In this document: piece after piece, positions 45,901 through 58,607 of the stretch
Layout of the letters: each line of letters opens with the position of its first letter
Position numbering within the stretch: position 1 is the stretch's first letter
Assembly (NCBI GenBank): GCA_024500155.1
Contig: CM044875.1
Span: 19,739,203-19,803,202 of the forward strand
Direction of reading: 5' to 3'
DNA length: 64,000 nucleotides
Source of the DNA: Chenopodium formosanum
Lineage: Eukaryota > Streptophyta > Magnoliopsida > Caryophyllales > Amaranthaceae
Made by a program: the position numbers and the translations under genes
The notes under the pieces: model-generated
Database searches by the model: none
Told to the model about the DNA's origin: nothing
Seen by the model: the letters and a program-made list of their open reading frames with translations, nothing else

Positions 45901-47522
45901 AAACATAGAATTTGATAAGGAATAAAACTCCACGCTGTCGCCAGGAACTAACTCTGTCGCGACGCGACAATGTCTGTCGCCAGGCGACAGGGTCTGTCGC
46001 GTGGCGATAGACTTGTCGTTTGGCGACAACCTGTATTAGCGCGTTTTTTCTTCACGCGGAATCCGATCTTTAATCAACTTGATCTACGGAATCCGTACAG
46101 AAGATAAAATACGTATTTTTAAGATAACAAAACAATATTTTATTCCAAATAAAAAAAATCTTTTAAGAATAATTAATTATCAAATCTAACAATATTAGAA
46201 TTAAAAAGAACTTTCTAGAAACTTCTAGAAAACTATAATTAATCCTAATAATTTTAGGAATAATAATTAATATTGGGCCCTCCTCTAGATCATTGGGCCG
46301 TATTAAAACAAATAACTGGGCCCAGTTTAGTATTTTGGCCATAACTTCCTCAATATTCATCGGAATTGGGCTCAAAATATATCGTTGGAAAGATCTTTTC
46401 GAGCTCCATCCATCTACACCATTATTGGACCCTTATTATGGACCAAAATAAACTGAATTGGACGTTTTCAAATAAATAAAGTCATTTTCAAAAACAGAGA
46501 GAGAAGAATTTAATTAAAACTAAACCGCAACACTTGACTTTCAAATCACTTTCACCTAATTCGATAATAACACAACGTGCAAGGCATTCATCACTGGGTT
46601 TGGTTTTGGGGAGACACAAATGGGTGTCTACACCTTTAAAACTCAAGGATAAAATTTAAAGTATAAAAAAAACTTCGTTAAAAATCAAAAACTGACCGAA
46701 AATCATATTTAGAGGCTGAATTTGGCCACGAGAGGGTGGTGCTCACTACCAATGGTAGTGAGTCTTTCTTAAAACATTGTTTCCACATGGAAAACACTAC
46801 TTTTTTTTTATCAAAATCGGATGAGTTCAGAACCTAATCGGGATTAAAACGGGGTTAATATTAACGAATGGAAATCTAAGAATTAAAACACGAATTTACG
46901 TGTTCAAAATATTCTGGGATTAAGTTAAACTAATCAGAATTTATAATCACCAAAATTTCAAACATCATTACTATAGAAGTCCTAAATCAATTGTTCGTAA
47001 AAACCCTAAAATCGTGATTTTCAATAATTAAAAACCCTAGGTTATAAAATTTACAAAATCTGGAAATTATGACATTTATAAAATCTGAAATTATAAAGTT
47101 TAATCATCAAAATACAATTTGATACTAATTAAATTAATTTCAAACAATAAAATCGAAACCCATAAATCAATAATTATAATTACACAAATTAATAAAACAA
47201 AGGAGAAAATAAGACTAACCTTTTATGTGGGGAAAATTTTGGGGATGTATGAGGTATTTATAGGAGAGAGAGTTGTAGGGTAAGTAGGAGTATTGGGCTT
47301 CATAAAATTAATGGGCCAATTAGATAAATGCAATGGACTAGGCTTTGTTTGTATGGCATAGATTGTAGAATGAAAGCTCATAAAATAATTTCTACTAAAA
47401 TAATTTTCGGCCCAAATTAATAATTTGAAACTTTTTAAAATAAAATCCGAAAAAATACAAATACATATTATAAATAAAATAAATTTTCATTTATAAAATA
47501 TTTAAAAATACGGGGGATTACA
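42903..47522 (-). repeat. LTR 2 (inner, mosaic) with nested insertion
   Basis: 4620 bp. Up to at least about 43240 it carries the variants of LTR 4 (ggcatgttacc, ttaaggcttta, cccttgacaatgcgtatg, cctcacatc). From about 44540 on it carries those of LTR 1 (atttctagcaac, gaatttggccacg, aaatctggaaa). It carries the 1926-bp insert at 44707-46632 (flanking ccttt 44702-44706 and 46633-46637). The crossover lies in the identical stretch between. Confidence 0.85.
44707..46632 (-). mobile_element. Nested solo LTR in LTR 2
   Basis: Same 1926-bp insertion at the same site as in LTR 1, with TATA box at 45876-45883 and the five GC-rich units at 45935-46033. A shared site and shared target duplication mean it was copied with the LTR, not inserted again. 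Confidence 0.75.
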
Positions 47523-47794
47523 ATCTACCCCTCTTAAAAGAAGTTTCGTCCCGAAACTTAGCACAAAATCCCTTAAATTGTAAAACTTTTGCATAAAGCC
47601 ATTTCAAAATTTTCAAAATTATCTTGCTGGAATTCCAGTTGTGTCATAATATTGACACTAATATCTTATCACCATCCCAATTTACGCACTTCACTTGATA
47701 CGTAAACAATAAAATAGCTATGAAAAGCATAAAAACACCACAAAATAGCATAAAATAAGGCAAAAGGCGCGAAATTATACGCATTCTACCCCCC

Positions 47795-48973
47795 TTAAAG
47801 AACAAGAGTTACGCCCTCGTAACTCACCTCATTAAATAACTCAGGATATCTCTTTCTCATACCATCCTCGGCCTCCCAAGTAGCCTCCTCATTCTCATGG
47901 TTTGACCAAAGAACTTTAACAATTTTCACATCCTTATTGCGCGTACTACGCACCTTATGATCCAAAATTTTCACAGGCTTTTCCTCATAAGTTAAAGTCT
48001 CATCCAACTGAATCGATTCAGATTGTAGCACGTGCTTAGAATCAGGAACATACTTTTTCAATTGAGAGATATGAAACACATCACACATTTTCTCAAATTC
48101 CATAGGTAATGCCAATTTGTAAGCAACTTTGCCTACACGTTCCAAAATTTCATAAGGACCTACATACTTGACACTCAATTTGCCCTTCTTTCCAAATCTC
48201 ATCACTCCTTTTGTAGGTGAGACTTTCAAAAAAGACCTTATCACCCACATGAACTCATCATCTCGCCTTTTCAAATCGGCATAACTTTTCTGCCTATCTT
48301 GTGCAGCCTGGATTTTTGAACGAATCAACTTCACTTTGTTCACCATTTCCTCAATATACTCTGTTCCTAAAACAAGATTCTCGCTATAGTCATTCCAACA
48401 TACAGGACTTCTACACTTTCGACCATATAATGCTTCGAAAGGTGCCATGCCAATGCTAGAATGGTAGCTATTATTGTAGGAAAACTCAATCAAATCCAAT
48501 TGATCCTCCCAAGTACCTTGAAAATCCAAGGCACACGCCCTTAGCATATCCTCCATGATTTGATTGGTCCTTTCAGTCTGTCCATCCGTTAATGGGTGGA
48601 ACGCAGTACTCATTTTCAGTGTTGTTCCCAAGTTGGCTTGAACCTTTTGCCAAAATTTGGACAAGAACCTTGAATCTCGATCGGAGATGATGTCCTTAGG
48701 CACTCCGTGTAATCGAACTACATTCTTCACATAGACCTTTGCCAATTGTTTCTTCTTCCAAGTTTCCTTTATTGGAATAAATATCGCAGACTTTGTAAGT
48801 CGATCTACAATCACCCAAATAGTGTCATTGCCACTTTTGGTTCTAGGCAATCCTGTGACAAAATCCATGGATATCGAATCCCATTTCCAACATGGAATCT
48901 CCAAAGGTTGAACCTTGTCCATAGGTCTCTTGTGATCAATCTTGACCCTTTGAAAAGTCAAGCATTTACTCAC
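47795..48973 (-). CDS. Tekay integrase core and chromodomain, copy B
   Basis: 392 codons, the same protein as copy A (38620-39798) with the same D37, D98, E134, the same lost zinc-finger cysteine and the same frameshift at its upstream edge. It lies exactly 9175 bp from copy A. Confidence 0.85.
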   Translation of the reverse strand: MSKCLTFQRVKIDHKRPMDKVQPLEIPCWKWDSISMDFVTGLPRTKSGNDTIWVIVDRLTKSAIFIPIKETWKKKQLAKVYVKNVVRLHGVPKDIISDRDSRFLSKFWQKVQANLGTTLKMSTAFHPLTDGQTERTNQIMEDMLRACALDFQGTWEDQLDLIEFSYNNSYHSSIGMAPFEALYGRKCRSPVCWNDYSENLVLGTEYIEEMVNKVKLIRSKIQAAQDRQKSYADLKRRDDEFMWVIRSFLKVSPTKGVMRFGKKGKLSVKYVGPYEILERVGKVAYKLALPMEFEKMCDVFHISQLKKYVPDSKHVLQSESIQLDETLTYEEKPVKILDHKVRSTRNKDVKIVKVLWSNHENEEATWEAEDGMRKRYPELFNEVSYEGVTLVL

Positions 48974-49431
48974 AATTCAGCTACTTCTCTTTTCATATTT
49001 GGCCACCAATACAACACTTTCAAGTCCTTGTACAACTTGTCTCCTCCCGGGTGTACAGAATATTGAGTATTGTGGCTTTCTTCCATGATTTTTCTCTTTA
49101 AATCCTCACACTTTTCTGGTATGCACCATCTTTCTTTGTAACTCAAACTTCCATCATCATGGATCTTGAAATCTACATTCTTCCCTTGGCTCATTTTCTC
49201 CTTAATCAATTGGATTCCCTCATCACCTTTCTGACTCTCTTTAATTTCATCCAACAATGAACTCCCAAGTGAAAGAGCACTTAACCTTGCTTCTACTTCA
49301 CCATAGCTCACAACCTCTAAATTCAAACGCTTCATATCTTCACATAATTCGTCAGGCATGATTAAAGCATTCACACCATGACTTGATTTCCTACTCAAGG
49401 CATCCGCAACAACGTTTGCTTTTCCCTTCAT
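48970..49431 (-). CDS. Tekay pol middle segment, copy B
   Basis: 153 codons, same protein as 39795-40256, bounded by the same TAA upstream and the same one-base shift downstream. It is a fragment of the broken polyprotein. Confidence 0.8.
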   Translation of the reverse strand: MKGKANVVADALSRKSSHGVNALIMPDELCEDMKRLNLEVVSYGEVEARLSALSLGSSLLDEIKESQKGDEGIQLIKEKMSQGKNVDFKIHDDGSLSYKERWCIPEKCEDLKRKIMEESHNTQYSVHPGGDKLYKDLKVLYWWPNMKREVAEL

Positions 49432-49432
49432 G

Positions 49433-51322
49433 TTATTTAATGTTCACGTTATAGTCATTGAACAATTCCAACCAACGCCTCTGTCTCATATTGAGATTCG
49501 TCTGAGTGAAGATATACTTGAGACTTTTGTGATCTGTAAAGATCTTACACTTTACTCCAAATAAATAATGTCTCCAAATCTTCAATGCAAACACTACAGC
49601 CGCAAGTTTAAGATCATGTGTAGGGTAATTGATTTCATGAGATTTGAGTTGGCGAGAAGCATAAGCTATCACCTTCCCATTTTGTTGCAACACACACCCT
49701 AATCCATTCTTTGAAGCATCACTATATACTTCAAATCCATCACTTCCATCAGGTAAGGTTAAAACAGGTGCAGTGGTTAAACGCTCTTTAAGTGTTTGAA
49801 ATGCTTGTTCACACTTTTCATCCCATTTAAACTTACTTTCCTTCTTCATCAAGGTAGTTAAGGGTCTAGCAATCTTCGAGAAATCCTTCACAAACCTTCT
49901 ATAGTAGCCAGCTAGTCCCAAGAAACTCCTTATGTCAGACACATTCTTAGGCGTAGGCCATTCACTCACTGCTTGAACCTTTGTTGGATCCACAAAAACA
50001 CCTTCTTTAGACACATAATGTCCCAAAAATGCAACCTTCTCTAACCAAAACTCACACTTTGAAAACTTAGCATACAACTTATTGTCTCTAAGAGTTCTCA
50101 GCACGGTCCTTAAATGCTCCTTATGTTCTTCCTCACTTTTCGAGTATACCAAAATATCATCAATAAAAACAACCACAAACTTATCTAAATACTCATGGAA
50201 TACTCGATTCATCAAATCCATAAAGATTGCAGGTGCACTGGTCAACCCAAAAGGCATAACTGTAAACTCATAGTTCCCATATCTAGTCCTAAAAGCAGTC
50301 TTAGGAATATCCTTATCAGCAACTCTTAGTTGATGGTACCCCGAACGTAAATCAATCTTGGAAAACACACTAGCTCCTTTCAATTGATCAAACAAATCAT
50401 CGATCCTGGGCAGTGGGTACTTATTCTTTATCGTCACATTATTCAACTCCCTATAATCAATGCACAACCTCATGCTCCCATCTTTCTTCTTCACAAATAA
50501 AACAGGTGCTCCCCAAGGAGATGCACTTGGCCTAATATACCCTTTATCCAACAATTCTTGCAGTTGCACTTTCAACTCTCCCATCTCAACAGGTGCCATT
50601 CTATATGGTGCCTTAGAAATTGGTGTCGTTCCAGGAACCAAATTTATTGTAAACTCCAATTCCCTCTTTGGTGGCATTCTAGAAATCTCTTTAGGAAATA
50701 CATCTAAAAACTCATTCACAATTGGCACATCTTCCACATTCACCTTATTACTCTTTTCCAAGTCTTGCACACAACAAAAGAATAAAGGATACCCTTTTCT
50801 CACAAGTTTTGACAACTTCATTCCAGAAATAATTCCAATACCTTTTGGTTTCCCAAAACGTCTGTAAGACACAGTCTTTCCCAAAGAACTCCTTAAATGA
50901 ATCTTTTGTATCTCACAATCAATCTTAGCTTTATAAGTGGCCAACCAATCAATTCCCAAAATAACATCAAGGTCACCCAACTCAAAATTAGCCTCAGCAC
51001 GAAGTACATTTCCATTATCCCTCCACCAAATATCTGCCTCTTCTTTCAAATATATGGCAGCTTGATCCACTCTCATATTCACAGGACAATTCAAAGCAGC
51101 AAAGATCTTATCGAACTCCCTAATCCAATTCTCCAAAAAAGTTGGGTCTCCACCTCCCTTAAAGTATGGTGGTTTGACCTGAGCAAGCTTCTTAAACATC
51201 TCACCCGCAGGATCAGGATTATCATTGCGGTTTTGGTTCAAGTTCTTAGCTAGAAGCCTAATAGCATCAGCTAAAGCATCATTGTTGGTCATCTTCCTTC
51301 TCTGCCTAGAAATATAACGCAC
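49433..51322 (-). CDS. Tekay gag-protease-RT-RNase H fusion with internal deletion, copy B
   Basis: 629 codons, same protein as 40258-42147: the same gag-to-protease deletion junction at residues 104-116 and the same K572 in RNase H. Sharing of independent lesions shows that B derives from the same damaged ancestor as A and C. Confidence 0.88.
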   Translation of the reverse strand: MRYISRQRRKMTNNDALADAIRLLAKNLNQNRNDNPDPAGEMFKKLAQVKPPYFKGGGDPTFLENWIREFDKIFAALNCPVNMRVDQAAIYLKEEADIWWRDNGNVLRAEANFELGDLDVILGIDWLATYKAKIDCEIQKIHLRSSLGKTVSYRRFGKPKGIGIISGMKLSKLVRKGYPLFFCCVQDLEKSNKVNVEDVPIVNEFLDVFPKEISRMPPKRELEFTINLVPGTTPISKAPYRMAPVEMGELKVQLQELLDKGYIRPSASPWGAPVLFVKKKDGSMRLCIDYRELNNVTIKNKYPLPRIDDLFDQLKGASVFSKIDLRSGYHQLRVADKDIPKTAFRTRYGNYEFTVMPFGLTSAPAIFMDLMNRVFHEYLDKFVVVFIDDILVYSKSEEEHKEHLRTVLRTLRDNKLYAKFSKCEFWLEKVAFLGHYVSKEGVFVDPTKVQAVSEWPTPKNVSDIRSFLGLAGYYRRFVKDFSKIARPLTTLMKKESKFKWDEKCEQAFQTLKERLTTAPVLTLPDGSDGFEVYSDASKNGLGCVLQQNGKVIAYASRQLKSHEINYPTHDLKLAAVVFALKIWRHYLFGVKCKIFTDHKSLKYIFTQTNLNMRQRRWLELFNDYNVNIK

Positions 51323-52077
51323 TCTTAGGCTAACGTCGACACAAAAGAACTCTACTTGCTTAACACCTCACATTCATAAAATATATTAAGGAAGAAAGGT
51401 GAGCAAGGCCACACGATCGCCCCTAATAAGTCACTTTTAAAGGAAATGATTATTAAATATTAATCATTCCTACGCACAAGAAAAATAATTCCCTTGATTC
51501 AATCCCCTCCAAAATTCAAGCATTAAGTAAACAATATAATTAAATAAACATATATTATTAGTCACATAACTACATGTTTCACATAATAATTATTTACACA
51601 TGTCACATAGCACAAATCATCACATATAATTCCACATTACATGATTTAAACCTTAAACATGATACTAGGTGATCACAATAAAGTAGCACCGTTAGGTAAA
51701 ACATAAACAATTAAATAATTTGCATAATTAATTCATACAATAATAAAAACGCAAAAGAATTAATTACAATGCATATAGAAAGAAATAATCTATCCTATAC
51801 GCTCTTTCTAAAGTTACCCAAATCTCACCAATAAATAAAACAAGCAAAGAAGTTAAGAAAATAAAATAAATAATTAAATTCATTTTATTTCAAATAATTT
51901 AGTAATTCGAAAATAAATAAAACAAATAAAATACTTTTTTTTTTTTGAAAATTTAAATTAAACTTTAAATAATGTAGTTAAATCAAACTAATTAGATTTA
52001 AAACGTTAGGCGCCTAAAAACTTTAAAATTGGCTTTAGTGATAATAAAAATCTAACCAAAGCTCCCAGATACCACTT

Positions 52078-55000
52078 TGTAACACCCCAATAATTCTCCC
52101 TTTTTCCAAACCACTTAATTTAAATAAAATAGTGGAGAACCATTGGCATGTTACCGCCACGTGTTAAAACGTTAAGGCTTTATCAAAGTATTGCAGCGGA
52201 AATCCAACTTAAATCTTAAAATAATATAATTTAGAAAATCAATAAGTTAAAGCTTACAAATTGGAACCATAAAGGCCCTTATTAAACCAAACTAATATTT
52301 AAAATCTCAAAACATAACTGAAATAGTAAAACATAGATAAGTTCAATACAAAGAACGAATACTCTCAATCACACCAATCCCTTGACAATGCGTATGTCAA
52401 ATCCCCGAACCTCACATCATCAAGCTAACCTGTGCAATACTGCTCCCCAATAATACAAGTGTAATAATTGGATCATCACAGGGTCATTGATAGGCGAAGG
52501 CCATGACCAAAAGAAAACACACACAAAAGCACGCAATCAGCAAAGCTGAGCACATACAAGCTACAACGTACAAAACCTAACATGCTCAATTAAAGTAAAT
52601 ACACATACAAAGCGAATTCATTGATCAAGACTCCACACTTAAACAATTCAATTGACTCAACATACTTAGTAACCAGTTCCAAACACTTGACTTTTTATAT
52701 TTAGTTTGATTAATTTAATTTGGAGTAAGCAATAGACGAGGTTGTCCAACCCACCAAATCATTTTGGTCCCAAATGACCATTTAAAATAAAAGTTTAGCG
52801 CAATGCAAGAATGGGCGCGACTCCATTCTCACAAAGTTAGTCTAGGATCCCATCTAACTTTCATTATAAAATAAAAATATAAATACCAAAAGAGAAGAGG
52901 ACATGTTGATCAAACATGCCTCGAAAAGCCACGGGCTACCACCGTGTACCCCAACCCATAATTGTCAATACTCTAGAAGTGCACCCTTTCCAGAGTTTTA
53001 TTGCTCATCCTTGTTTCACTTTACGTGATTACAATTTTAATTCATAGTCGACTCATTCAAGTAGACCATACATAACGATCATACATCAATTCACTTTTAA
53101 TCTTATTTAGGACAATGGTGATCACATCACAAATTGACCTTTAATTCCTTTAAACTTCCAAATTATCCAAAATTGTTGAACATAGTCAACCCACCTAGCC
53201 ATTTCGGCCTAATCCACTTTTACTCAACATACTAACAAGTCATGCTTGAGTAATAAATAAAATAATAATAATCTTGTGGAATAATTAATAAATTCATTCC
53301 ACTTAAACCATTCTATTCCAATCCTTCAATAATCCAATTGTGGTTAATAAACCAATCCAATAAAAATATGCTTGTATTAATATTCCATACAAACAATTAA
53401 TCCAATATAATTCAACTTTCTTGCATCCATAATTCCATACAAACATAATCAATTCACCAAAACATGTCTCATAAACATAAGCACATGAATTAATTAAATG
53501 TATAACCAAACAATTTCCATCCAAGTGTTCTCTAAACATGAAACTAAGTTCTTTCTTTTTGGTACCTAAACATGATACTACTTACAACGAAGTAGACATG
53601 TACGTACCTCGTATAAACAATCCTTTGTGCCACTTTTAATCACTTAAAAGTCTCCTAGGGAATAATCACTTCCTAGAAAACAACCAATAACAATAAATTA
53701 ATACTCAACCAAATTTCTAGCAACTTAAATATACTTCAGACTACTTAAAAAAAAATCTGAAAATTATTTTAAAACCTCTAATTAAACTCCTTTTTAATGG
53801 GTAATCACACCCTTTCATTAAAATCACAATTATACTACTTTAAATAAAATTCCAGCATTTTAAACTAATCAAAAACCCTTTTTGTAGGGAATATTTCAAG
53901 CATTACGATAACCCCAAACTTGAACCCCACTGTGATCATACACTAAAGTACGGTGGCGTTCCAAAGGGAAAGACAAAGAGCAAAAAGAGTCGCCAACAAG
54001 TTTTAGGAACTTGTAAACCCAAAAGACAATCCAGAAGGACCATCAACTACTCCATAATGTCTTGAACCAAATAGGGTCCGGGGATGAAGGTACGAATCCA
54101 ATCTACAAAAGAAAGGACCCGCCCTATAAAATAGGCCTCTACTTTGTTCTGCTCGTATTCATGTGCGCTTTTCGAATAACATACAAACATTATATTAAAC
54201 CTACCCTGTTTAATCTATGTTGGTTGAATATTAATGCACAAATAATTCTATTATTGGCGATCACTTGAATTAAAATCACATTAGCCTAAACCAAAATTAA
54301 TAATTATCTTATTAAGCGTGATTTCAAGTATAAATTCCCTTTAAACCTGCATAAAAGGCGTGATCAAGCAATAACAATAAAATATCAAGAAACATAATAA
54401 TAAATCAAAATAACAATCATAATGATGATAATAGCATGATAAGGCATAATAAAGCTTAATAAAATAGCAAGATCCTAGGCATGATACTAACAAGGTTAAT
54501 AACAAACCCTAGCATGTCACTAAGCAATAAAGATCAAAGCTTTAAACCTAACATGGTACTAACATGATATTAGAAAGAGTAAAGGCACCCTAAACATGAT
54601 ACTAGAAAGCATTAGGTAACATCCTAACATGATACTAGAAAGCATTAAACAATAATAAACACGCTTTCTACATTGAAAGAGAGTAATAAGATTACATACT
54701 TTGAAGCCTCGTACCTCTTTCTAATAACAAAATACACAAGTTAGTAAACTTCAATGAAAATAATAAACAATAATTAAAGAATCAAACTGAAATCAAATTA
54801 AACAAAGTTTAGACTAGTTTTGGACCAAACCCTCAGAAAATATCAACCTTGCACGTCTAGGGCGAAGGCAACTTCGAACTTGGCTAAGAGACTCTAAGTC
54901 TTGCGAATGCGGAATATTGTGTTTTGTAAAAAGGTAGTTTAGAAATAGAGAAAGAAGAATATATTTTACTTAGAGAAAGAATAGAGAGAATTAAGAAAGA

Positions 55001-56697
55001 GAATTGAGAATATTGTTTGTAGATGATTTTGAAAACAGGGACTCGGACGCTATTTATAACGAAAATAATCCGGAAAAACATAGAATTTGATAAGGAATAA
55101 AACTCCACGCTGTCGCCAGGAACTAACTCTGTCGCGACGCGACAATGTCTGTCGCCAGGCGACAGGGTCTGTCGCGTGGCGATAGACTTGTCGTTTGGCG
55201 ACAACCTGTATTAGCGCGTTTTTTCTTCACGCGGAATCCGATCTTTAATCAACTTGATCTACGGAATCCGTACAGAAGATAAAATACGTATTTTTAAGAT
55301 AACAAAACAATATTTTATTCCAAATAAAAAAAATCTTTTAAGAATAATTAATTATCAAATCTAACAATATTAGAATTAAAAAGAACTTTCTAGAAACTTC
55401 TAGAAAACTATAATTAATCCTAATAATTTTAGGAATAATAATTAATATTGGGCCCTCCTCTAGATCATTGGGCCGTATTAAAACAAATAACTGGGCCCAG
55501 TTTAGTATTTTGGCCATAACTTCCTCAATATTCATCGGAATTGGGCTCAAAATATATCGTTGGAAAGATCTTTTCGAGCTCCATCCATCTACACCATTAT
55601 TGGACCCTTATTATGGACCAAAATAAACTGAATTGGACGTTTTCAAATAAATAAAGTCATTTTCAAAAACAGAGAGAGAAGAATTTAATTAAAACTAAAC
55701 CGCAACACTTGACTTTCAAATCACTTTCACCTAATTCGATAATAACACAACGTGCAAGGCATTCATCACTGGGTTTGGTTTTGGGGAGACACAAATGGGT
55801 GTCTACACCTTTAAAACTCAAGGATAAAATTTAAAGTATAAAAAAAACTTCGTTAAAAATCAAAAACTGACCGAAAATCATATTTAGAGGCTGAATTTGG
55901 CCACGAGAGGGTGGTGCTCACTACCAATGGTAGTGAGTCTTTCTTAAAACATTGTTTCCACATGGAAAACACTACTTTTTTTTTATCAAAATCGGATGAG
56001 TTCAGAACCTAATCGGGATTAAAACGGGGTTAATATTAACGAATGGAAATCTAAGAATTAAAACACGAATTTACGTGTTCAAAATATTCTGGGATTAAGT
56101 TAAACTAATCAGAATTTATAATCACCAAAATTTCAAACATCATTACTATAGAAGTCCTAAATCAATTGTTCGTAAAAACCCTAAAATCGTGATTTTCAAT
56201 AATTAAAAACCCTAGGTTATAAAATTTACAAAATCTGGAAATTATGACATTTATAAAATCTGAAATTATAAAGTTTAATCATCAAAATACAATTTGATAC
56301 TAATTAAATTAATTTCAAACAATAAAATCGAAACCCATAAATCAATAATTATAATTACACAAATTAATAAAACAAAGGAGAAAATAAGACTAACCTTTTA
56401 TGTGGGGAAAATTTTGGGGATGTATGAGGTATTTATAGGAGAGAGAGTTGTAGGGTAAGTAGGAGTATTGGGCTTCATAAAATTAATGGGCCAATTAGAT
56501 AAATGCAATGGACTAGGCTTTGTTTGTATGGCATAGATTGTAGAATGAAAGCTCATAAAATAATTTCTACTAAAATAATTTTCGGCCCAAATTAATAATT
56601 TGAAACTTTTTAAAATAAAATCCGAAAAAATACAAATACATATTATAAATAAAATAAATTTTCATTTATAAAATATTTAAAAATACGGGGGATTACA
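52078..56697 (-). repeat. LTR 3 (inner, mosaic) with nested insertion
   Basis: 4620 bp; I saw no difference from LTR 2 on reading. Same mosaic structure, with LTR 4-like left part and LTR 1-like right part; insert at 53882-55807. Confidence 0.85.
53882..55807 (-). mobile_element. Nested solo LTR in LTR 3
   Basis: Third copy of the 1926-bp insertion, flanked by ccttt (53877-53881 and 55808-55812); TATA box at 55051-55058 and GC-rich palindromic units at 55110-55208. Confidence 0.75.
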
Positions 56698-56969
56698 ATC
56701 TACCCCTCTTAAAAGAAGTTTCGTCCCGAAACTTAGCACAAAATCCCTTAAATTGTAAAACTTTTGCATAAAGCCATTTCAAAATTTTCAAAATTATCTT
56801 GCTGGAATTCCAGTTGTGTCATAATATTGACACTAATATCTTATCACCATCCCAATTTACGCACTTCACTTGATACGTAAACAATAAAATAGCTATGAAA
56901 AGCATAAAAACACCACAAAATAGCATAAAATAAGGCAAAAGGCGCGAAATTATACGCATTCTACCCCCC

Positions 56970-58148
56970 TTAAAGAACAAGAGTTACGCCCTCGTAACTC
57001 ACCTCATTAAATAACTCAGGATATCTCTTTCTCATACCATCCTCGGCCTCCCAAGTAGCCTCCTCATTCTCATGGTTTGACCAAAGAACTTTAACAATTT
57101 TCACATCCTTATTGCGCGTACTACGCACCTTATGATCCAAAATTTTCACAGGCTTTTCCTCATAAGTTAAAGTCTCATCCAACTGAATCGATTCAGATTG
57201 TAGCACGTGCTTAGAATCAGGAACATACTTTTTCAATTGAGAGATATGAAACACATCACACATTTTCTCAAATTCCATAGGTAATGCCAATTTGTAAGCA
57301 ACTTTGCCTACACGTTCCAAAATTTCATAAGGACCTACATACTTGACACTCAATTTGCCCTTCTTTCCAAATCTCATCACTCCTTTTGTAGGTGAGACTT
57401 TCAAAAAAGACCTTATCACCCACATGAACTCATCATCTCGCCTTTTCAAATCGGCATAACTTTTCTGCCTATCTTGTGCAGCCTGGATTTTTGAACGAAT
57501 CAACTTCACTTTGTTCACCATTTCCTCAATATACTCTGTTCCTAAAACAAGATTCTCGCTATAGTCATTCCAACATACAGGACTTCTACACTTTCGACCA
57601 TATAATGCTTCGAAAGGTGCCATGCCAATGCTAGAATGGTAGCTATTATTGTAGGAAAACTCAATCAAATCCAATTGATCCTCCCAAGTACCTTGAAAAT
57701 CCAAGGCACACGCCCTTAGCATATCCTCCATGATTTGATTGGTCCTTTCAGTCTGTCCATCCGTTAATGGGTGGAACGCAGTACTCATTTTCAGTGTTGT
57801 TCCCAAGTTGGCTTGAACCTTTTGCCAAAATTTGGACAAGAACCTTGAATCTCGATCGGAGATGATGTCCTTAGGCACTCCGTGTAATCGAACTACATTC
57901 TTCACATAGACCTTTGCCAATTGTTTCTTCTTCCAAGTTTCCTTTATTGGAATAAATATCGCAGACTTTGTAAGTCGATCTACAATCACCCAAATAGTGT
58001 CATTGCCACTTTTGGTTCTAGGCAATCCTGTGACAAAATCCATGGATATCGAATCCCATTTCCAACATGGAATCTCCAAAGGTTGAACCTTGTCCATAGG
58101 TCTCTTGTGATCAATCTTGACCCTTTGAAAAGTCAAGCATTTACTCAC
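56970..58148 (-). CDS. Tekay integrase core and chromodomain, copy C
   Basis: 392 codons, the same protein as copies A and B, including the intact DD35E triad and C-terminal chromodomain. It is the unit nearest to the 5' end of the array in element orientation. Confidence 0.85.
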   Translation of the reverse strand: MSKCLTFQRVKIDHKRPMDKVQPLEIPCWKWDSISMDFVTGLPRTKSGNDTIWVIVDRLTKSAIFIPIKETWKKKQLAKVYVKNVVRLHGVPKDIISDRDSRFLSKFWQKVQANLGTTLKMSTAFHPLTDGQTERTNQIMEDMLRACALDFQGTWEDQLDLIEFSYNNSYHSSIGMAPFEALYGRKCRSPVCWNDYSENLVLGTEYIEEMVNKVKLIRSKIQAAQDRQKSYADLKRRDDEFMWVIRSFLKVSPTKGVMRFGKKGKLSVKYVGPYEILERVGKVAYKLALPMEFEKMCDVFHISQLKKYVPDSKHVLQSESIQLDETLTYEEKPVKILDHKVRSTRNKDVKIVKVLWSNHENEEATWEAEDGMRKRYPELFNEVSYEGVTLVL

Positions 58149-58606
58149 AATTCAGCTACTTCTCTTTTCATATTTGGCCACCAATACAACACTTTCAAGT
58201 CCTTGTACAACTTGTCTCCTCCCGGGTGTACAGAATATTGAGTATTGTGGCTTTCTTCCATGATTTTTCTCTTTAAATCCTCACACTTTTCTGGTATGCA
58301 CCATCTTTCTTTGTAACTCAAACTTCCATCATCATGGATCTTGAAATCTACATTCTTCCCTTGGCTCATTTTCTCCTTAATCAATTGGATTCCCTCATCA
58401 CCTTTCTGACTCTCTTTAATTTCATCCAACAATGAACTCCCAAGTGAAAGAGCACTTAACCTTGCTTCTACTTCACCATAGCTCACAACCTCTAAATTCA
58501 AACGCTTCATATCTTCACATAATTCGTCAGGCATGATTAAAGCATTCACACCATGACTTGATTTCCTACTCAAGGCATCCGCAACAACGTTTGCTTTTCC
58601 CTTCAT
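58145..58606 (-). CDS. Tekay pol middle segment, copy C
   Basis: 153 codons, same protein and same flanking stop and frameshift as in copies A and B. Confidence 0.8.
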   Translation of the reverse strand: MKGKANVVADALSRKSSHGVNALIMPDELCEDMKRLNLEVVSYGEVEARLSALSLGSSLLDEIKESQKGDEGIQLIKEKMSQGKNVDFKIHDDGSLSYKERWCIPEKCEDLKRKIMEESHNTQYSVHPGGDKLYKDLKVLYWWPNMKREVAEL

Positions 58607-58607
58607 G

